Below, piece by piece: positions 51,850-61,764 of a DNA stretch of 64,000 nt; the first letter of the stretch is position 1, and each line of letters opens with the position of its first letter. Under the pieces are notes generated by a model that searched no databases, was not told the DNA's origin, and saw nothing but the letters and a program-made list of their open reading frames with translations. The position numbers were made by a program, and so were the translations under genes. The DNA is from DATNBU01 sp964476185 (GTDB lineage: Bacteria; Desulfobacterota; Binatia; UBA1149; CAITLU01): positions 1 to 64,000 of the forward strand of contig CAYYZO010000008.1 of the NCBI GenBank assembly GCA_964476185.1. The letters run 5' to 3'.

Positions 51850-53382
51850 TCAGGGGCGTCGCCGGTAGAGCGTCGCCGGCTTCGTCACGCGCACGGCTTG
51901 CCAGTCGCCGGACTGCCCGAGCCACCGATCGAACGTCGAGCCGGTGACACTGAGCGCGATCTCGAACCCGTATTCGTCGGCCCATTCCCCGAACCAGCGC
52001 GTCTCGCCGTGGATCGCCTGCCGGTACTGCTCGAGCCGCTCGTTGCCGTAGAGTTCGCAGCGGTCGTCGATGAAGACGCGAAGCCCGGGCGTCTGGTAGA
52101 TCAGGAAGCCGCCGAACAGCATCTCGTTGTAGATGCCGGTGCCGTCGGGATGGGAGCGCTCGATCGCCTCGAGGTCGGCGAGCAGCCCCACCGGCCAGTG
52201 ATCCGGGTCGAGCCTGGCCCATCCCGAGCCGAAGACCGGCACCGGAACGCGCGCGACCTGCAGCAGGACGACCACGCCGACGAGCGCGGTCGGCACGAGT
52301 CCGGCCACCGGCGTCCAGCGACGATACCCGGCCCGCTCCTCGTCCGGGCGCGTGCCCAGCAGTTCGCTTCCTCGCGCGGCCAGCCACCGGCGCCAGCCGA
52401 CCTCCGCGTACATCTCGGCCATCGCGATGCCGGCCGCCAACGCGAACAGCGGCCCGTTTCGCACTCGCGAGAGCGTCAGGGCGAACCAGACGGCCGGAAC
52501 CAGCCAGGTCACGCGCCAGCGACGCATCGGCACGCCCGCCAGCATCGCCACGTACAGGAACGCGACCGCCGCCGTCAGCTGCCCCGAGCTCTGCGCCAGC
52601 GACAAGGGCGCGTGTTCGACCATCAGGCGCGGAAGCACCGGAGAGTCGATCAGGGTCAGCCAGAGCCGCGGCAACTCGGCGCCGTAGGGATTCAGCAGCG
52701 TCGCCGCGAGGCACGCGATCCCGACCAGCGTCGCGCGCCCCAGGTCCGCCGCCGACGCGAACGGCGGTCGCCCGGCGACGAGCCACGCGATCGTCCACCC
52801 GGCGCCGCAGAGCGCGAACGTCGCGATTCCTCCGGCGGCGCCGCCGTGCAGGTTGGCCCACAACGCGAAGACCGGAACGAGCCAGAGCAGTCCACGGAAA
52901 GGGATCCGGCCCGCTTCGAAATCGACCAGCCGCGCCACGGTCCAGCCGAACAGCAGCAGCGTCGCCACGTGCGGCCGGACGAGGAAGTGGTGAGAACTCG
53001 CTCCGACGACGAGCGCCACGACGAACACGGCCACCGGCGCCTGCACGCCGCCCGCGGACAAGCGCCGCGCGAGGTTCGCGTAGACCCACGCGAGCGCCGC
53101 GGCCGTCACGAGGACGAGCGCATCCAGGCCGCCGAGGCGATGGAGCATCGCCATCGCACACTCGGCGAGCCAGCCGACGGGAACCCAGGGCTGGCCTGCC
53201 GCCGTCGCGCTGAACGGGTCCGTCCGGATGGCCGCTCGCGCGTCCAGGATGCGTTCGCCGACGCGGATGTGCCAAAGGGTTCCCGGATCGCGCAGCAGCG
53301 AGGCCGCGGCCGCGAGGAGCCACGCGAAGATCACGGCGAACGTCAGAGGCTCGATGCGCCGCAGGGCTCTCGGGATGGACAT
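51850..53382 (-). CDS. polytopic membrane protein, GT-C-like
   Basis: The 510-residue protein has about ten hydrophobic helices and a large C-terminal soluble part. The first loop holds DPGTLWHIRVGERIL followed by RTDPFSATAAGQPW, a pattern of uncharacterised integral membrane proteins often linked to surface glycan. The middle contains MVEHAPLSLAQSSGQL. The C-terminal part has YNEMLFGGFLIYQTPGLRVF and FIDDRCELYGNERLEQYRQ. I cannot name a substrate. Start ATG 53382 begins MSIPRALRR; a GTG at 53415 is less likely. It is convergent with SCO and divergent from the next gene, with a 265-base gap. Confidence 0.65.
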   Translation of the reverse strand: MSIPRALRRIEPLTFAVIFAWLLAAAASLLRDPGTLWHIRVGERILDARAAIRTDPFSATAAGQPWVPVGWLAECAMAMLHRLGGLDALVLVTAAALAWVYANLARRLSAGGVQAPVAVFVVALVVGASSHHFLVRPHVATLLLFGWTVARLVDFEAGRIPFRGLLWLVPVFALWANLHGGAAGGIATFALCGAGWTIAWLVAGRPPFASAADLGRATLVGIACLAATLLNPYGAELPRLWLTLIDSPVLPRLMVEHAPLSLAQSSGQLTAAVAFLYVAMLAGVPMRRWRVTWLVPAVWFALTLSRVRNGPLFALAAGIAMAEMYAEVGWRRWLAARGSELLGTRPDEERAGYRRWTPVAGLVPTALVGVVVLLQVARVPVPVFGSGWARLDPDHWPVGLLADLEAIERSHPDGTGIYNEMLFGGFLIYQTPGLRVFIDDRCELYGNERLEQYRQAIHGETRWFGEWADEYGFEIALSVTGSTFDRWLGQSGDWQAVRVTKPATLYRRRP

Positions 53383-53647
53383 CGTCCGGCTTGCCTCGAA
53401 GATCGCTCGTCGCACGTCGACGGCGCCCAGGGCCGCGTCGTCCGGTCATCGCCGCGGCCAGCCTATCCGTGATGCCGAAGCTTGGAAACGCCCTTCCGGC
53501 CCCGGCGTCGACCGTCGGACGCGCCGGCCTGTCGCGGGGCCGCGCCACCGTGCCCGCCCGCGCGCGGGAACCTCGAACAGCGCTCTCCCGGCCGGGAACG
53601 TGCGCTGCTGTGACCGCCTCGCGCGCCGTGCGATAGATGGCGCCGGC

Positions 53648-55180
53648 ATGACCGAGCGTACCCAACGCGGCCTCTTCGTGGCCATCGTCGCGGCGTCCGT
53701 CCTGCTGCGCGGGATCGATCTCGGCTGGGCGCCCGGCATCAACGGCGACGAAGCCTGGTACGGAGTCCAGGCCCAGGACCTTCTGGCCGGGCGCGCGTGG
53801 AGCAGCGTCACACCCACGAACAACTGGCAGAACCCGTTCTTCCTCCTGCCGACCCTCGTCCTGGCCGCGTTGCCTCCGTCCTTCGTGCTGCTGCGCGCGA
53901 GCGCCGTCGGCGTCGGCGTCCTGACGATCGCGATGGCGTACCGGCTGGTGCCACGAACGATCGGCGGTGGCGCGCCGATCGCGCGGGCGGCGGCCCTGCT
54001 GGTGGCGACGCTCCCGATCCAGATCGGCTACTCGCGCCTGGCCTGGGACACGTGCGAGACGACGCTGGCCTCGCTGGTCGCCTTCTTCTTCGCGCTCGAG
54101 GGACGCTGGTGGGCGATGGCGGCTGCGTTCTTCGCGCTGGTGTGGATTCACCCGCTCAACGTGTTTTCGATCGTTCCGCTCGCGTTCGTCGCGCTCGGGG
54201 TGCTGGCGACGCAGCCCGCGTCAGCCGATCGCCGGACCGGGTTCGTGCGGGCCGTCTCGGCCGGGCTCGCGAGCCTTCTGGCGGCGAGGTGGGTGCTGCT
54301 GCCTCGCGCGGCCGGAATCGACACGTCCGCCACGCTCGACAACCTGCTGTCCGTGCCCGGCTGGTGGCGCTTCGCCGCGGACTACGCGCATCTCCTCGAC
54401 GGCGTGACGATCTATCGCTACGTCGTCGGCGAGCCGGGGGCTTCGACGGTGATGCTGCACGACGCGGCGTTCTTCGCCGTGGCGACCGCCGCGCTCGCCA
54501 CGGGCCTGCCGCGCATGCTCCGCGCCCGCGACCTGCGTCTCGTCGCGCTCGTGGCCGGCACGGCCGCCGGCGCCGGCGTCTTCCACGTGCTGCTCGGCGC
54601 GTTGCCGCTCGAGCCCGGGCACGAGCGCTACGCGATGGGCCTCGTGATGCCCGCCCTGCTTTCGCTGTTGGCGCTGCTGCGGCACGCGATCTGGCCGCGC
54701 GCGCTCGTGCCGGCGATCGCGGCGCTGATGCTCGCGAGCTTCGCCTCGAACTACACGCTTCCCCTTCGCACGAGCGGGAGCCGCGCCCACCGCACGTTCC
54801 ATACGGCGCCGGGCGAGCCGAAGGCGCTCGCACTCGCCGCGATCCTTTCCGACGCGGGACCGACGGGCGCCGTCCACATCTACGCCGAGGACTGGTGGCT
54901 GCATTGGCCGATGCGCTACCTTGCGTCGCGCGACGAACGCGTGCGCTTCGAGTTCGACGAGAAGGGCAACGTCGACGAGAACCGGGTCCGGGAGTTCGCG
55001 GCGGGCGGCGCCTACCTCGTCGGCTTCGAAGGAGGGCCGCTGCAGTCCCTGCTTCCGAGGCTGTTCCCCGACGCTGCGCCGCTTCCAACGACGATCCGCG
55101 ACGTAGCCGGTCGGCCCCTCGTCCACGTCTGGCATCGCGACAACGCGAAGGAACCGCCGGGGGCGATGCCGCCGCGCTGA
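53648..55180 (+). CDS. GT39/ArnT-like membrane glycosyltransferase
   Basis: The 510-residue protein shows the GT-C layout. After the first helix it has GINGDEAWYGVQAQDLL with the catalytic-type Asp-Glu pair in the first periplasmic loop. About ten helices follow, and the C-terminal domain has HIYAEDWWLHWPMRYLASRD. This resembles dolichyl-phosphate-mannose/ArnT-like enzymes that transfer sugars from polyprenyl phosphate outside the inner membrane. The acceptor is unknown. The ATG at 53648 follows GGC with no obvious ribosome binding site. Confidence 0.75.
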   Translation: MTERTQRGLFVAIVAASVLLRGIDLGWAPGINGDEAWYGVQAQDLLAGRAWSSVTPTNNWQNPFFLLPTLVLAALPPSFVLLRASAVGVGVLTIAMAYRLVPRTIGGGAPIARAAALLVATLPIQIGYSRLAWDTCETTLASLVAFFFALEGRWWAMAAAFFALVWIHPLNVFSIVPLAFVALGVLATQPASADRRTGFVRAVSAGLASLLAARWVLLPRAAGIDTSATLDNLLSVPGWWRFAADYAHLLDGVTIYRYVVGEPGASTVMLHDAAFFAVATAALATGLPRMLRARDLRLVALVAGTAAGAGVFHVLLGALPLEPGHERYAMGLVMPALLSLLALLRHAIWPRALVPAIAALMLASFASNYTLPLRTSGSRAHRTFHTAPGEPKALALAAILSDAGPTGAVHIYAEDWWLHWPMRYLASRDERVRFEFDEKGNVDENRVREFAAGGAYLVGFEGGPLQSLLPRLFPDAAPLPTTIRDVAGRPLVHVWHRDNAKEPPGAMPPR

Positions 55181-55220
55181 CGGAACGGGACCGTTCGGCC
55201 GGAATGCCTCGAGCCGCTGG

Positions 55221-56432
55221 TCAGCTGCCCGACAGAGGCTCGATCGCCGCCCGGCGACCGCGCGCGACCCACAGCGCCGCGACCAGGAACGGCACCCAGG
55301 ACAGCGTGAACTCCGGCCGCAGGACGCCGCGCACGGGCGGAACCTGGGTGGCCGCGAGATAGACCAACTGGATCGACGGCAGCGTCAGCAGGACCAGCGC
55401 GAGGAGCCCCGCTCGCGGCGGGCCGATCCGCTCGCCGAGCAGCGGAACGATCGCCACCATCAGCATCGGCAGGTCGTAGTAGCGGACGTAGGGAAGGACC
55501 AGGAACGTCGCGATCATCGATCCGCCGAACACGTCGGACAGGCTCGAGCGACGGTCCCAGCCCACGCGACCCAGCGCCGCGAGCACGACGACGACGACGA
55601 CACCCCACGCCGCGAGGGCGGCCGGTCCATCGGGGAGGACGACCCCGACGAGCACGCGCCAGGAGACGCCGAGGCCCGGGAAGTACGCCGTCGGCAGCGG
55701 CGTGGCGCCGAGCGATCCGATCATGCCCGAGGCCCACGAAGGCGCCGCGACGAGACACGCCCCGGACAGGAGGATGCCGCCGCAAGCGACCCCCGCCGGC
55801 ACTCGCCAGCGTCCGCGGCGGAGCGCCCACAGCGACACGGCTGCAATCGTCAGCGCGACGAGATGCGGCTTCATCGCCGAGGCAGCGAGCAGCGCCCCGG
55901 CCAGCAGGTCGTGGCCTTCGTCGAGCGCTTTCCAGGCGAGCACGACCAGCAGCAGCATCATCGGCACGTGCTGGCCGAGAGCGACGACCTTGATCGAATA
56001 GCCCGACAGCGCGACGACCGCGACGGTGAGCAGGAGCGGAAGGCCGCGCACGAGCGTGCCGAGCAGCCATCCGGAGAGGATCAGCGACTCGGCGGCGACT
56101 ACGATCCACGTGAGCTTCGCGAGGCCCAATCCCAGCGGGAGCAGCGGAACGAGCAGCAGGGCCACCCACGGCGCGTGGTAGAAGGGCAGGAACTCGTAGA
56201 TGCCGTGGCCTTTGGTTTCCTTGTCCCAGCCGAGTTGCGTCTGGATCTCGATCTGGCGCGCGGGGTCGTACGGGTTCTCCCCGGCTCCCATCAGTTCGGC
56301 GGCGGTCCAGTAGCAGAGGAAGTCGGCTCCGTAGCGGTCGGGGCCGATGGTGTGGTGCGCAAGCCGCACCAGCAGCACCGTCGTCGCAAGCGCCACGGCG
56401 GCGAGCGAGACGATCCGGATCCATTTCGACAT
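55221..56432 (-). CDS. GT87 (DUF2029) family membrane glycosyltransferase
   Basis: The 403-residue protein has about ten helices. The family motif DFLCYWTAAELMGAGENPYD lies in the first periplasmic loop near residues 37-56. Later it has FLPFYHAPWVALLLVPL, ASAMKPHLVAL and LPYVRYYDLPMLM. GT87 enzymes use polyprenyl-phosphate mannose in actinobacterial glycolipid synthesis; in other phyla the donor is unproven. The ATG at 56432 has AGGA seven bases upstream. It is convergent with the GT39-like gene. Confidence 0.85.
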   Translation of the reverse strand: MSKWIRIVSLAAVALATTVLLVRLAHHTIGPDRYGADFLCYWTAAELMGAGENPYDPARQIEIQTQLGWDKETKGHGIYEFLPFYHAPWVALLLVPLLPLGLGLAKLTWIVVAAESLILSGWLLGTLVRGLPLLLTVAVVALSGYSIKVVALGQHVPMMLLLVVLAWKALDEGHDLLAGALLAASAMKPHLVALTIAAVSLWALRRGRWRVPAGVACGGILLSGACLVAAPSWASGMIGSLGATPLPTAYFPGLGVSWRVLVGVVLPDGPAALAAWGVVVVVVLAALGRVGWDRRSSLSDVFGGSMIATFLVLPYVRYYDLPMLMVAIVPLLGERIGPPRAGLLALVLLTLPSIQLVYLAATQVPPVRGVLRPEFTLSWVPFLVAALWVARGRRAAIEPLSGS

Positions 56433-56752
56433 CGAGAGATCCTGCACGCGATGGACCCGAGTCCCGCTCGGGACCGGCTCATTGTGGCCGACTTCGAGGC
56501 TGGCCGCCACCCCGTCGGCCGCCGGCTCCGTCGACGTCGACGCATCGCCTCACGCGCGGGCGCTACGAGCCGCCGCGCATCGGTGAAGCGCGCACGACGA
56601 GACCCGGCAGGCCGAGGGACCACAAGAGCTGGAGGGCTCCGGGACGCTGGCCGAGAACGCGACTGGCCGCTACAAGAGAATGTGGCTGGTGATGAGTGGC
56701 GCTCCCTCGCGGAGTCCGACCGTGCACGACGGCGAGAACGGGGACCTTTCGC
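56433..56752. other. 320-base intergenic region between divergent genes
   Basis: This gap separates the minus-strand GT87 gene from the plus-strand YfhO-like gene. Open frames here are short, Arg/Pro-rich and unlike proteins. It should hold two promoters. I saw no clear repeats or hairpins, and no RNA gene. Confidence 0.6.
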
Positions 56753-58999
56753 ATGACGCAGCGAGCGCCCGATCCAGAAGGCCCCGACGACAGCGGGCCC
56801 CCCGGTCCGACGGCCTGGGTCGCGCTCGCCTGTGTCCTGCTGTTCGCGGCCCTGGCATGGCCGGCCCTGTCGGGAAGGGTCTACGCCGGCAACGACCTCG
56901 ACCATTTCCACCTGCCGCTGCGCTGGTTCTACGCGAACGCCCTCGCAGCCGGTCACGGCTTCGACTGGATGCCGGGCCTTTTCTCCGGCTTCTACCTGAC
57001 CGGCGAGGGGCAGGCCGGCACCTGGCACCCGCTGCACCTGCTGCTATACGGCGCGCTTCCACTCGTCGCGGCGTTCAACCTCGAAGTGCTCTCTTCGTAC
57101 GCGTTCCTGTTCGTCGGCACGGCAGCGCTGTTGCGGCATCCGCGCACCGCCGTTCCCGGCGACCCGAGGACCGGACTGCCGTGGGCAGCCTCACTGTTCG
57201 GCGCCATGCTGTTCACGTTCTCGGGCTCGACGATGCTGCACTTCGTCCACGTCAACGCGGTCGCAGTCATCGCCCATCTTCCCTGGTGCCTCCTCGCGAT
57301 CGAAGAAGCGCTGCGCACGTCGTCGCCTCCTCCGCGTCGGGGACGAACGCTGCTCGCACTGGCGGCGCTGGCCGCGCTGACCGCGTCGATGCTCCTTTGC
57401 GGCTACCCGCAGTACGTCTGGATCGTCGGGTGCGCCGAAGCGGCCTGGGTCGTGATCGTGCTCGCGCCGCCGCTCTGCCTGCGCGACATCGTCGCGGCCA
57501 CGAGCCTGCTCGCGGCCAAGGCTCTTGGACTGGCCATGGCGGCCCTGCAGGTCCTCCCGACGTTGGAGCACCTTCGGGGGGCGCGACGGTACGTTCTCTC
57601 CGAAGACCTCAGCGGCACCGGCTCGCTTCATCCCCTGAACCTGGTCCAGCTTCTCGCGCCCTACGTGTTCACAGGACGAACGCTCGGAGACCATCCCCAC
57701 GAGTACGGCGTCTATGCCGGGGCCGTGCCGCTGCTGCTCGTCACGTGGTGGCTGCTCTTCCGTCGTGATGCGCCGCCGTCACGACGCGATCGTGGAGTCG
57801 CGGTGCTCGCCGTGGTCGCGATCGGCCTCGCCTTCGGCAAGTACGTCGGTTCCGACCGCGTCCAGTCGATGATTCCGTTCGTTGGGGTCTTCCGGTTTCC
57901 GGCGCGGTTCCTTTTCCTGTTCCACTTCGGCGTGGCGGTGCTCGCCGCGGGTGCGTTCGCGGAACTCGTTCGCCGGAGGGTGGACGGCGGCGGACACCCC
58001 GGATGGATCCTTGCCGCTGCCGCCGGGCTGTTCGCCGCACTGCTGACGCGCGCGCTTGGCGAGCCGGCACTCGGGCCCGCTGCGCTGGTCGTCGCGGGCC
58101 CTGCGTTGTTCCTCGCGGCGGCGGCGGCGCTCGCGCTCGTCCTTCGCGGTCGCCCCTTCGCCCTGCCCGCGCTCGTGCTTCTCGCGGCGCTCGACGCCGG
58201 CAGCTACGGCCTGAGCGCGTGGGCCTGGCCTGCCAGTCGACCGCTCGTCGACATCCTGGCCGAGGTCCCGAAACCTCCCGTCGACGGAGCACGGATCGCA
58301 ACGCTCCAGCCGGAGGCCCTCGGACGATACACGGGCAACCTTCCCGTGATGCACGGCGCCGCGATGTTCGACGGCTACGCCGGTCTCCCGCAGGCGATCC
58401 AGCCTTCGCCGGCGACGCTCGAGCATCTTCGCCTCGGGGCTGTCGACTACGTGCAGCGAGTGGCCGACGACGTTCCCGTGGCGGGGCTGCTTCCGGGGAC
58501 CGAGGAATGGCTCCGCGTTCCCGACCCGCGACCCCGCGTGCGCCTGGCCACTCGCGCGGTCGTCGCCGCGGATGCCGCGAAGGCCCTGCGCGACTCCGCC
58601 GGAACCGATTCCCCGTCCGTCGTGTTCACCTCCCTGGCCGTCGAACTGGCGGGACCGCCGGGAAGCGTCCTGGCCACGACGCGGGAGCCCGGGCGGATCC
58701 GCGTGCAGGTCCAGGCGCCCGCGCGGCAGATGCTGGTCGTCGCCGAGCGCTTCCACGCCGGCTGGCGGGCCTCGGTCGACGGAACTGCCGCCGACGTCTT
58801 CCCCGTCGACGGCGGGCTGCTCGGGGTGCTGGTCGAACGCGGCGCCGGCCACGTCGAGTTCGTCTTCGCTCCGTCGAGTCTCGGGCAGGGGCGCACGATT
58901 GCCCAGGGCGCGTTCGTTGCCTGGTCGTTGCTCGTCATCGTCGGGCTGGTGCTTCTCCGGGGAGATGCTCGTGACGAGATGCGTGGAGTCGAATCGTGA
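56753..58999 (+). CDS. YfhO-like membrane protein
   Basis: The 748-residue protein has about 13 helices and a soluble C-terminal domain. The first loop contains YAGNDLDHFHLPLRWFYANAL. Later segments are GLFSGFYLTGEGQAGTWHP, LCGYPQYVWIVG, EYGVYAGAVPLLL and FRFPARFLFLFHFGVAVLAA. The C-terminal region has AERFHAGWRASVDG, typical of YfhO. YfhO in firmicutes glycosylates lipoteichoic acid; here the target is unknown. ATG 56753 has GGGGA upstream. It overlaps the next start by four bases. Confidence 0.85.
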   Translation: MTQRAPDPEGPDDSGPPGPTAWVALACVLLFAALAWPALSGRVYAGNDLDHFHLPLRWFYANALAAGHGFDWMPGLFSGFYLTGEGQAGTWHPLHLLLYGALPLVAAFNLEVLSSYAFLFVGTAALLRHPRTAVPGDPRTGLPWAASLFGAMLFTFSGSTMLHFVHVNAVAVIAHLPWCLLAIEEALRTSSPPPRRGRTLLALAALAALTASMLLCGYPQYVWIVGCAEAAWVVIVLAPPLCLRDIVAATSLLAAKALGLAMAALQVLPTLEHLRGARRYVLSEDLSGTGSLHPLNLVQLLAPYVFTGRTLGDHPHEYGVYAGAVPLLLVTWWLLFRRDAPPSRRDRGVAVLAVVAIGLAFGKYVGSDRVQSMIPFVGVFRFPARFLFLFHFGVAVLAAGAFAELVRRRVDGGGHPGWILAAAAGLFAALLTRALGEPALGPAALVVAGPALFLAAAAALALVLRGRPFALPALVLLAALDAGSYGLSAWAWPASRPLVDILAEVPKPPVDGARIATLQPEALGRYTGNLPVMHGAAMFDGYAGLPQAIQPSPATLEHLRLGAVDYVQRVADDVPVAGLLPGTEEWLRVPDPRPRVRLATRAVVAADAAKALRDSAGTDSPSVVFTSLAVELAGPPGSVLATTREPGRIRVQVQAPARQMLVVAERFHAGWRASVDGTAADVFPVDGGLLGVLVERGAGHVEFVFAPSSLGQGRTIAQGAFVAWSLLVIVGLVLLRGDARDEMRGVES

Positions 59000-60471
59000 C
59001 CGATACGACGACCCGGCGGCTCGCGTCCACGCTTCTTGCCGTCACGTGCCTGGTCCTCGTCGCGATGCTCTCGGTCGAAGTCCTCCGATGGATCCGGGCC
59101 GCCGTCTTCCTCGACAACACGGAGATCTACATCGCGTTCGGCATTCGCTCCCTCGCGCGGGACGGCGTCCTGTACCGCGACCTGAGCACGCTTCCTCTCG
59201 TCGTCCAGATGTACCAGCCCCTGGCGTACCTGCCCTCCGCCGCGCTGCTGCACGTGGCCTGGATCGCCGACCTCGGCCTGCTGACGGCAGCGCGGCTCTG
59301 GAACCTGCCCATCCTGCTCGCCACGCTCGCCCTGCTCCATCGGATCGTCCGCCACCTCACGACTTCCCGGGACGGTGCGAACCTCGCCGTGATCGTCGCC
59401 GTCGCGCTGCACTCGGTGTTCTTCCCGGAGATCATTCGTCTCCGGCCGGACAACGGCGGCGTGCTGTTCACGCTTCTTGGCCTGCTGCTGGCGCTCGAGC
59501 GACCGCGCCACTGGTGGGCGTGGGCCGCGATCGCGATCGCCGTCGCGAACTTCTTCAAGCCGACGTTCGTCGCCCTGCCCGCGGCGATCTTCCTGCACCT
59601 CGTCGCGCAGGGCGACCACCGACCGGCCGTCCGCTTCGCGTCGGCCTGCGCGGGAGTCTTTGCCGTCCTTGCCGGGGCCGCCATGCTCGCGTTCGGCCCC
59701 GAGTACGTCCGGCAAACGATGCGACTGTCGGCGGCCAATCCCGACCTTCCGCTCTGGAAGGCTCCTGTGTTGCTCTTGATGTGGATCCGCCTGTTCGGAC
59801 CGGCGCTCCTGCCGATCGCCGCCGGCGTTGCCGTGCTCACGCGACGCGATGGGGTTCGCTCCCTGCCGGCGATCTATCTCGCGGCGTCGATCGCCACCGC
59901 GACGTTCGGGCTCACGAAAACGGGAGCCGACATCCACTACCTGATCGAAACCTCGTTCGCGTTCCTGATCGCCTTCGCGGCGGCGCTCCCTCGGCCGAGA
60001 GGAATCCCGGTCCTGATCGCCGCCTGCGCGCTGGCGGTGGCCTGGCCGATGCTGCGAACAGGAAGGAACGTGTGGGACATCTGCGCCCATCGTCACGACA
60101 GCAGGATCGGATGCGACTACACCTCCCCGCTTCCACCGGTTCCCGCGCTCGCACGCGAGACGGCTTCGCAGGGAACCGAGGTGATCGTGCTGGACGAAGT
60201 GCTGGCCTTCGAGACCGACAAGATCCTGGCGCTGGACTGGACCCTGCTCGACCTGCTCGTGCGCTCCGGCAAGCTGAGCGCCGCGCCGTTGTTCGCGCTG
60301 ATCGACTCTCCGGCGAGGACGGCGATCGTCTTCCCGCGGCTTTCCAACGCGCTGCTGGAGGATCTCTACGAGGCGGCCCTGCGGTCGGGATATCGGCCCA
60401 CGCCGGACGGCGGTGATCGTGTTCTGCGTCGGAACCGAACGCCGGCCCTTCCCCGCGGCGCGCGGCCATGA
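58996..60471 (+). CDS. polytopic membrane protein, GT-C/GT39-like
   Basis: The 491-residue protein starts at GTG 58996 overlapping the previous stop (GTGA). About ten helices are seen. The first loop has FLDNTEIYIAFGIRSLARDG and DLSTLPLVVQMYQPLAYLP. Later it has ANFFKPTFVALPAAIFLH and TKTGADIHYLIETSFAFLIA. The loops resemble polyprenyl-phosphate-sugar transferases, but the classical DE pair is replaced by DNTE, so the enzyme class is uncertain. It lies in the same coupled pair as the YfhO-like gene. Confidence 0.7.
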   Translation: MTDTTTRRLASTLLAVTCLVLVAMLSVEVLRWIRAAVFLDNTEIYIAFGIRSLARDGVLYRDLSTLPLVVQMYQPLAYLPSAALLHVAWIADLGLLTAARLWNLPILLATLALLHRIVRHLTTSRDGANLAVIVAVALHSVFFPEIIRLRPDNGGVLFTLLGLLLALERPRHWWAWAAIAIAVANFFKPTFVALPAAIFLHLVAQGDHRPAVRFASACAGVFAVLAGAAMLAFGPEYVRQTMRLSAANPDLPLWKAPVLLLMWIRLFGPALLPIAAGVAVLTRRDGVRSLPAIYLAASIATATFGLTKTGADIHYLIETSFAFLIAFAAALPRPRGIPVLIAACALAVAWPMLRTGRNVWDICAHRHDSRIGCDYTSPLPPVPALARETASQGTEVIVLDEVLAFETDKILALDWTLLDLLVRSGKLSAAPLFALIDSPARTAIVFPRLSNALLEDLYEAALRSGYRPTPDGGDRVLRRNRTPALPRGARP

Positions 60472-60547
60472 CCCCGGAGTCACGAGAGCCTGCTCGCGAG
60501 CGGCCGGCTCCTCCCTGGAGCGCTTCTCCACCGGCTGTTAGACTCCC

Positions 60548-61708
60548 GTGGTGACGATGCGACGCTCGCACACACTTCTGGTCATTCTCGCCACGGGAAT
60601 GGCGCTGGGCGCGGCGGAGCTCGCGATGCGACTCTTCCTTCCGGCTCCACCGATCGTGAACCTGGGGGCGCGCCATGGCGCGGACGTCAGCGTCTTCGCC
60701 AGCAACACCGACCCTCGGCAGATCAGCGATCTCTATCTGCAGACCGACCTGGGACTGCGCCTGCGCCCCGACGTGCGCCTCGAGATCGAGCGCTACCCGA
60801 TCGGCGGTCGCGACGTCCGGATCTCCACCGACGCGCTCGGCATGCGGCGAGTCGAGCACGCAGCTGACCAGGCGGACGGCGCCGATCCGCGGCGAGTCCT
60901 CTTCCTCGGCGATTCCGTCACGTTCGGCGAGGGCGTCAGCGACGATGAGACGTTCGTCCAGGGGCTCGAGGACCGCAGAGGGGCGGACGGAAGGCCGTGG
61001 ATGTCGTTCAACGGCGGAATCCCCGGGTACGGCCTGGCGAACGAAGTCGCGTTGATGGCCGAACTCGCGAGCGCGGTCACTCCGGACATCACCGTCCTGG
61101 TGTTCTACCTGAACGATGCGCTGCCGTCGCCGTCGATGAGGGTCTTCACTCCCCCGGCATGGCTCCGCTGGAGTTACCTCGTCTCGCGAGTGTTCGTGGT
61201 CGCCTCCCGGGTCGGCGGACGAGTCGCGGCGTCGGACCGCTTCTTTCCGGAGGCGAGTCTCGTTCGATCGTGGCAGCAGGAGGTCGTTTCCGACCCGACG
61301 AGCGTTTCCCGCAAGGAAGCCGCGCGTCACCTGTCCGACTGGGGCGTCGCCTGGAGCGACGGCGTGTGGCGGTACCTGGAGCCCCTCCTCGCGCGCTTCG
61401 TCGAACAAAGCCGCGAATCGGGATCCCAACCGCTGCTCGTGCTCTCGCCGCTCGCCGATCAACTCGACGTCCTCGACGACTACCCGCAGGCTCGGATCAA
61501 AGAGATCGGCCTCCGCCTCGCGGTCCCGGTGATCGATCTCCTGCCCGGACTTCGCGCCGACCCTCGGGGCAAGCAGGCCCTGTTCCTCGACCACTGCCAC
61601 TACACTCCCGACGGCCACAATCTCGTCGCCGACCTGCTGGCGCGCGAGCTTTCTTCCCTGGCGGGCGGCGAGCACGACGCAACGCCTGACGCCGGGACCC
61701 CGCGCTGA
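60548..61708 (+). CDS. membrane-anchored SGNH/GDSL hydrolase-like protein
   Basis: The 386-residue protein has an N-terminal anchor or signal (LLVILATGMALGAAELAMRL). The SGNH fold follows, with block I FLGDSVTFGEGVSDDETF and nucleophile Ser near residue 122, block II-like NGGIPGYGLANEV, block III-like VFYLNDALPS, and block V DHCHYTPDGHNLVADLL with the catalytic Asp-His. It may add or remove acyl groups on surface glycans. Starts at 60548 (GTG) and 60557 (ATG) are both possible, and neither has a clear ribosome binding site. Confidence 0.8.
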   Translation: MVTMRRSHTLLVILATGMALGAAELAMRLFLPAPPIVNLGARHGADVSVFASNTDPRQISDLYLQTDLGLRLRPDVRLEIERYPIGGRDVRISTDALGMRRVEHAADQADGADPRRVLFLGDSVTFGEGVSDDETFVQGLEDRRGADGRPWMSFNGGIPGYGLANEVALMAELASAVTPDITVLVFYLNDALPSPSMRVFTPPAWLRWSYLVSRVFVVASRVGGRVAASDRFFPEASLVRSWQQEVVSDPTSVSRKEAARHLSDWGVAWSDGVWRYLEPLLARFVEQSRESGSQPLLVLSPLADQLDVLDDYPQARIKEIGLRLAVPVIDLLPGLRADPRGKQALFLDHCHYTPDGHNLVADLLARELSSLAGGEHDATPDAGTPR

Positions 61709-61764
61709 CGACGCGGGACTCGCGCGAAACCCGACGGCACAGTACCATCGAGACGGTAGCAACG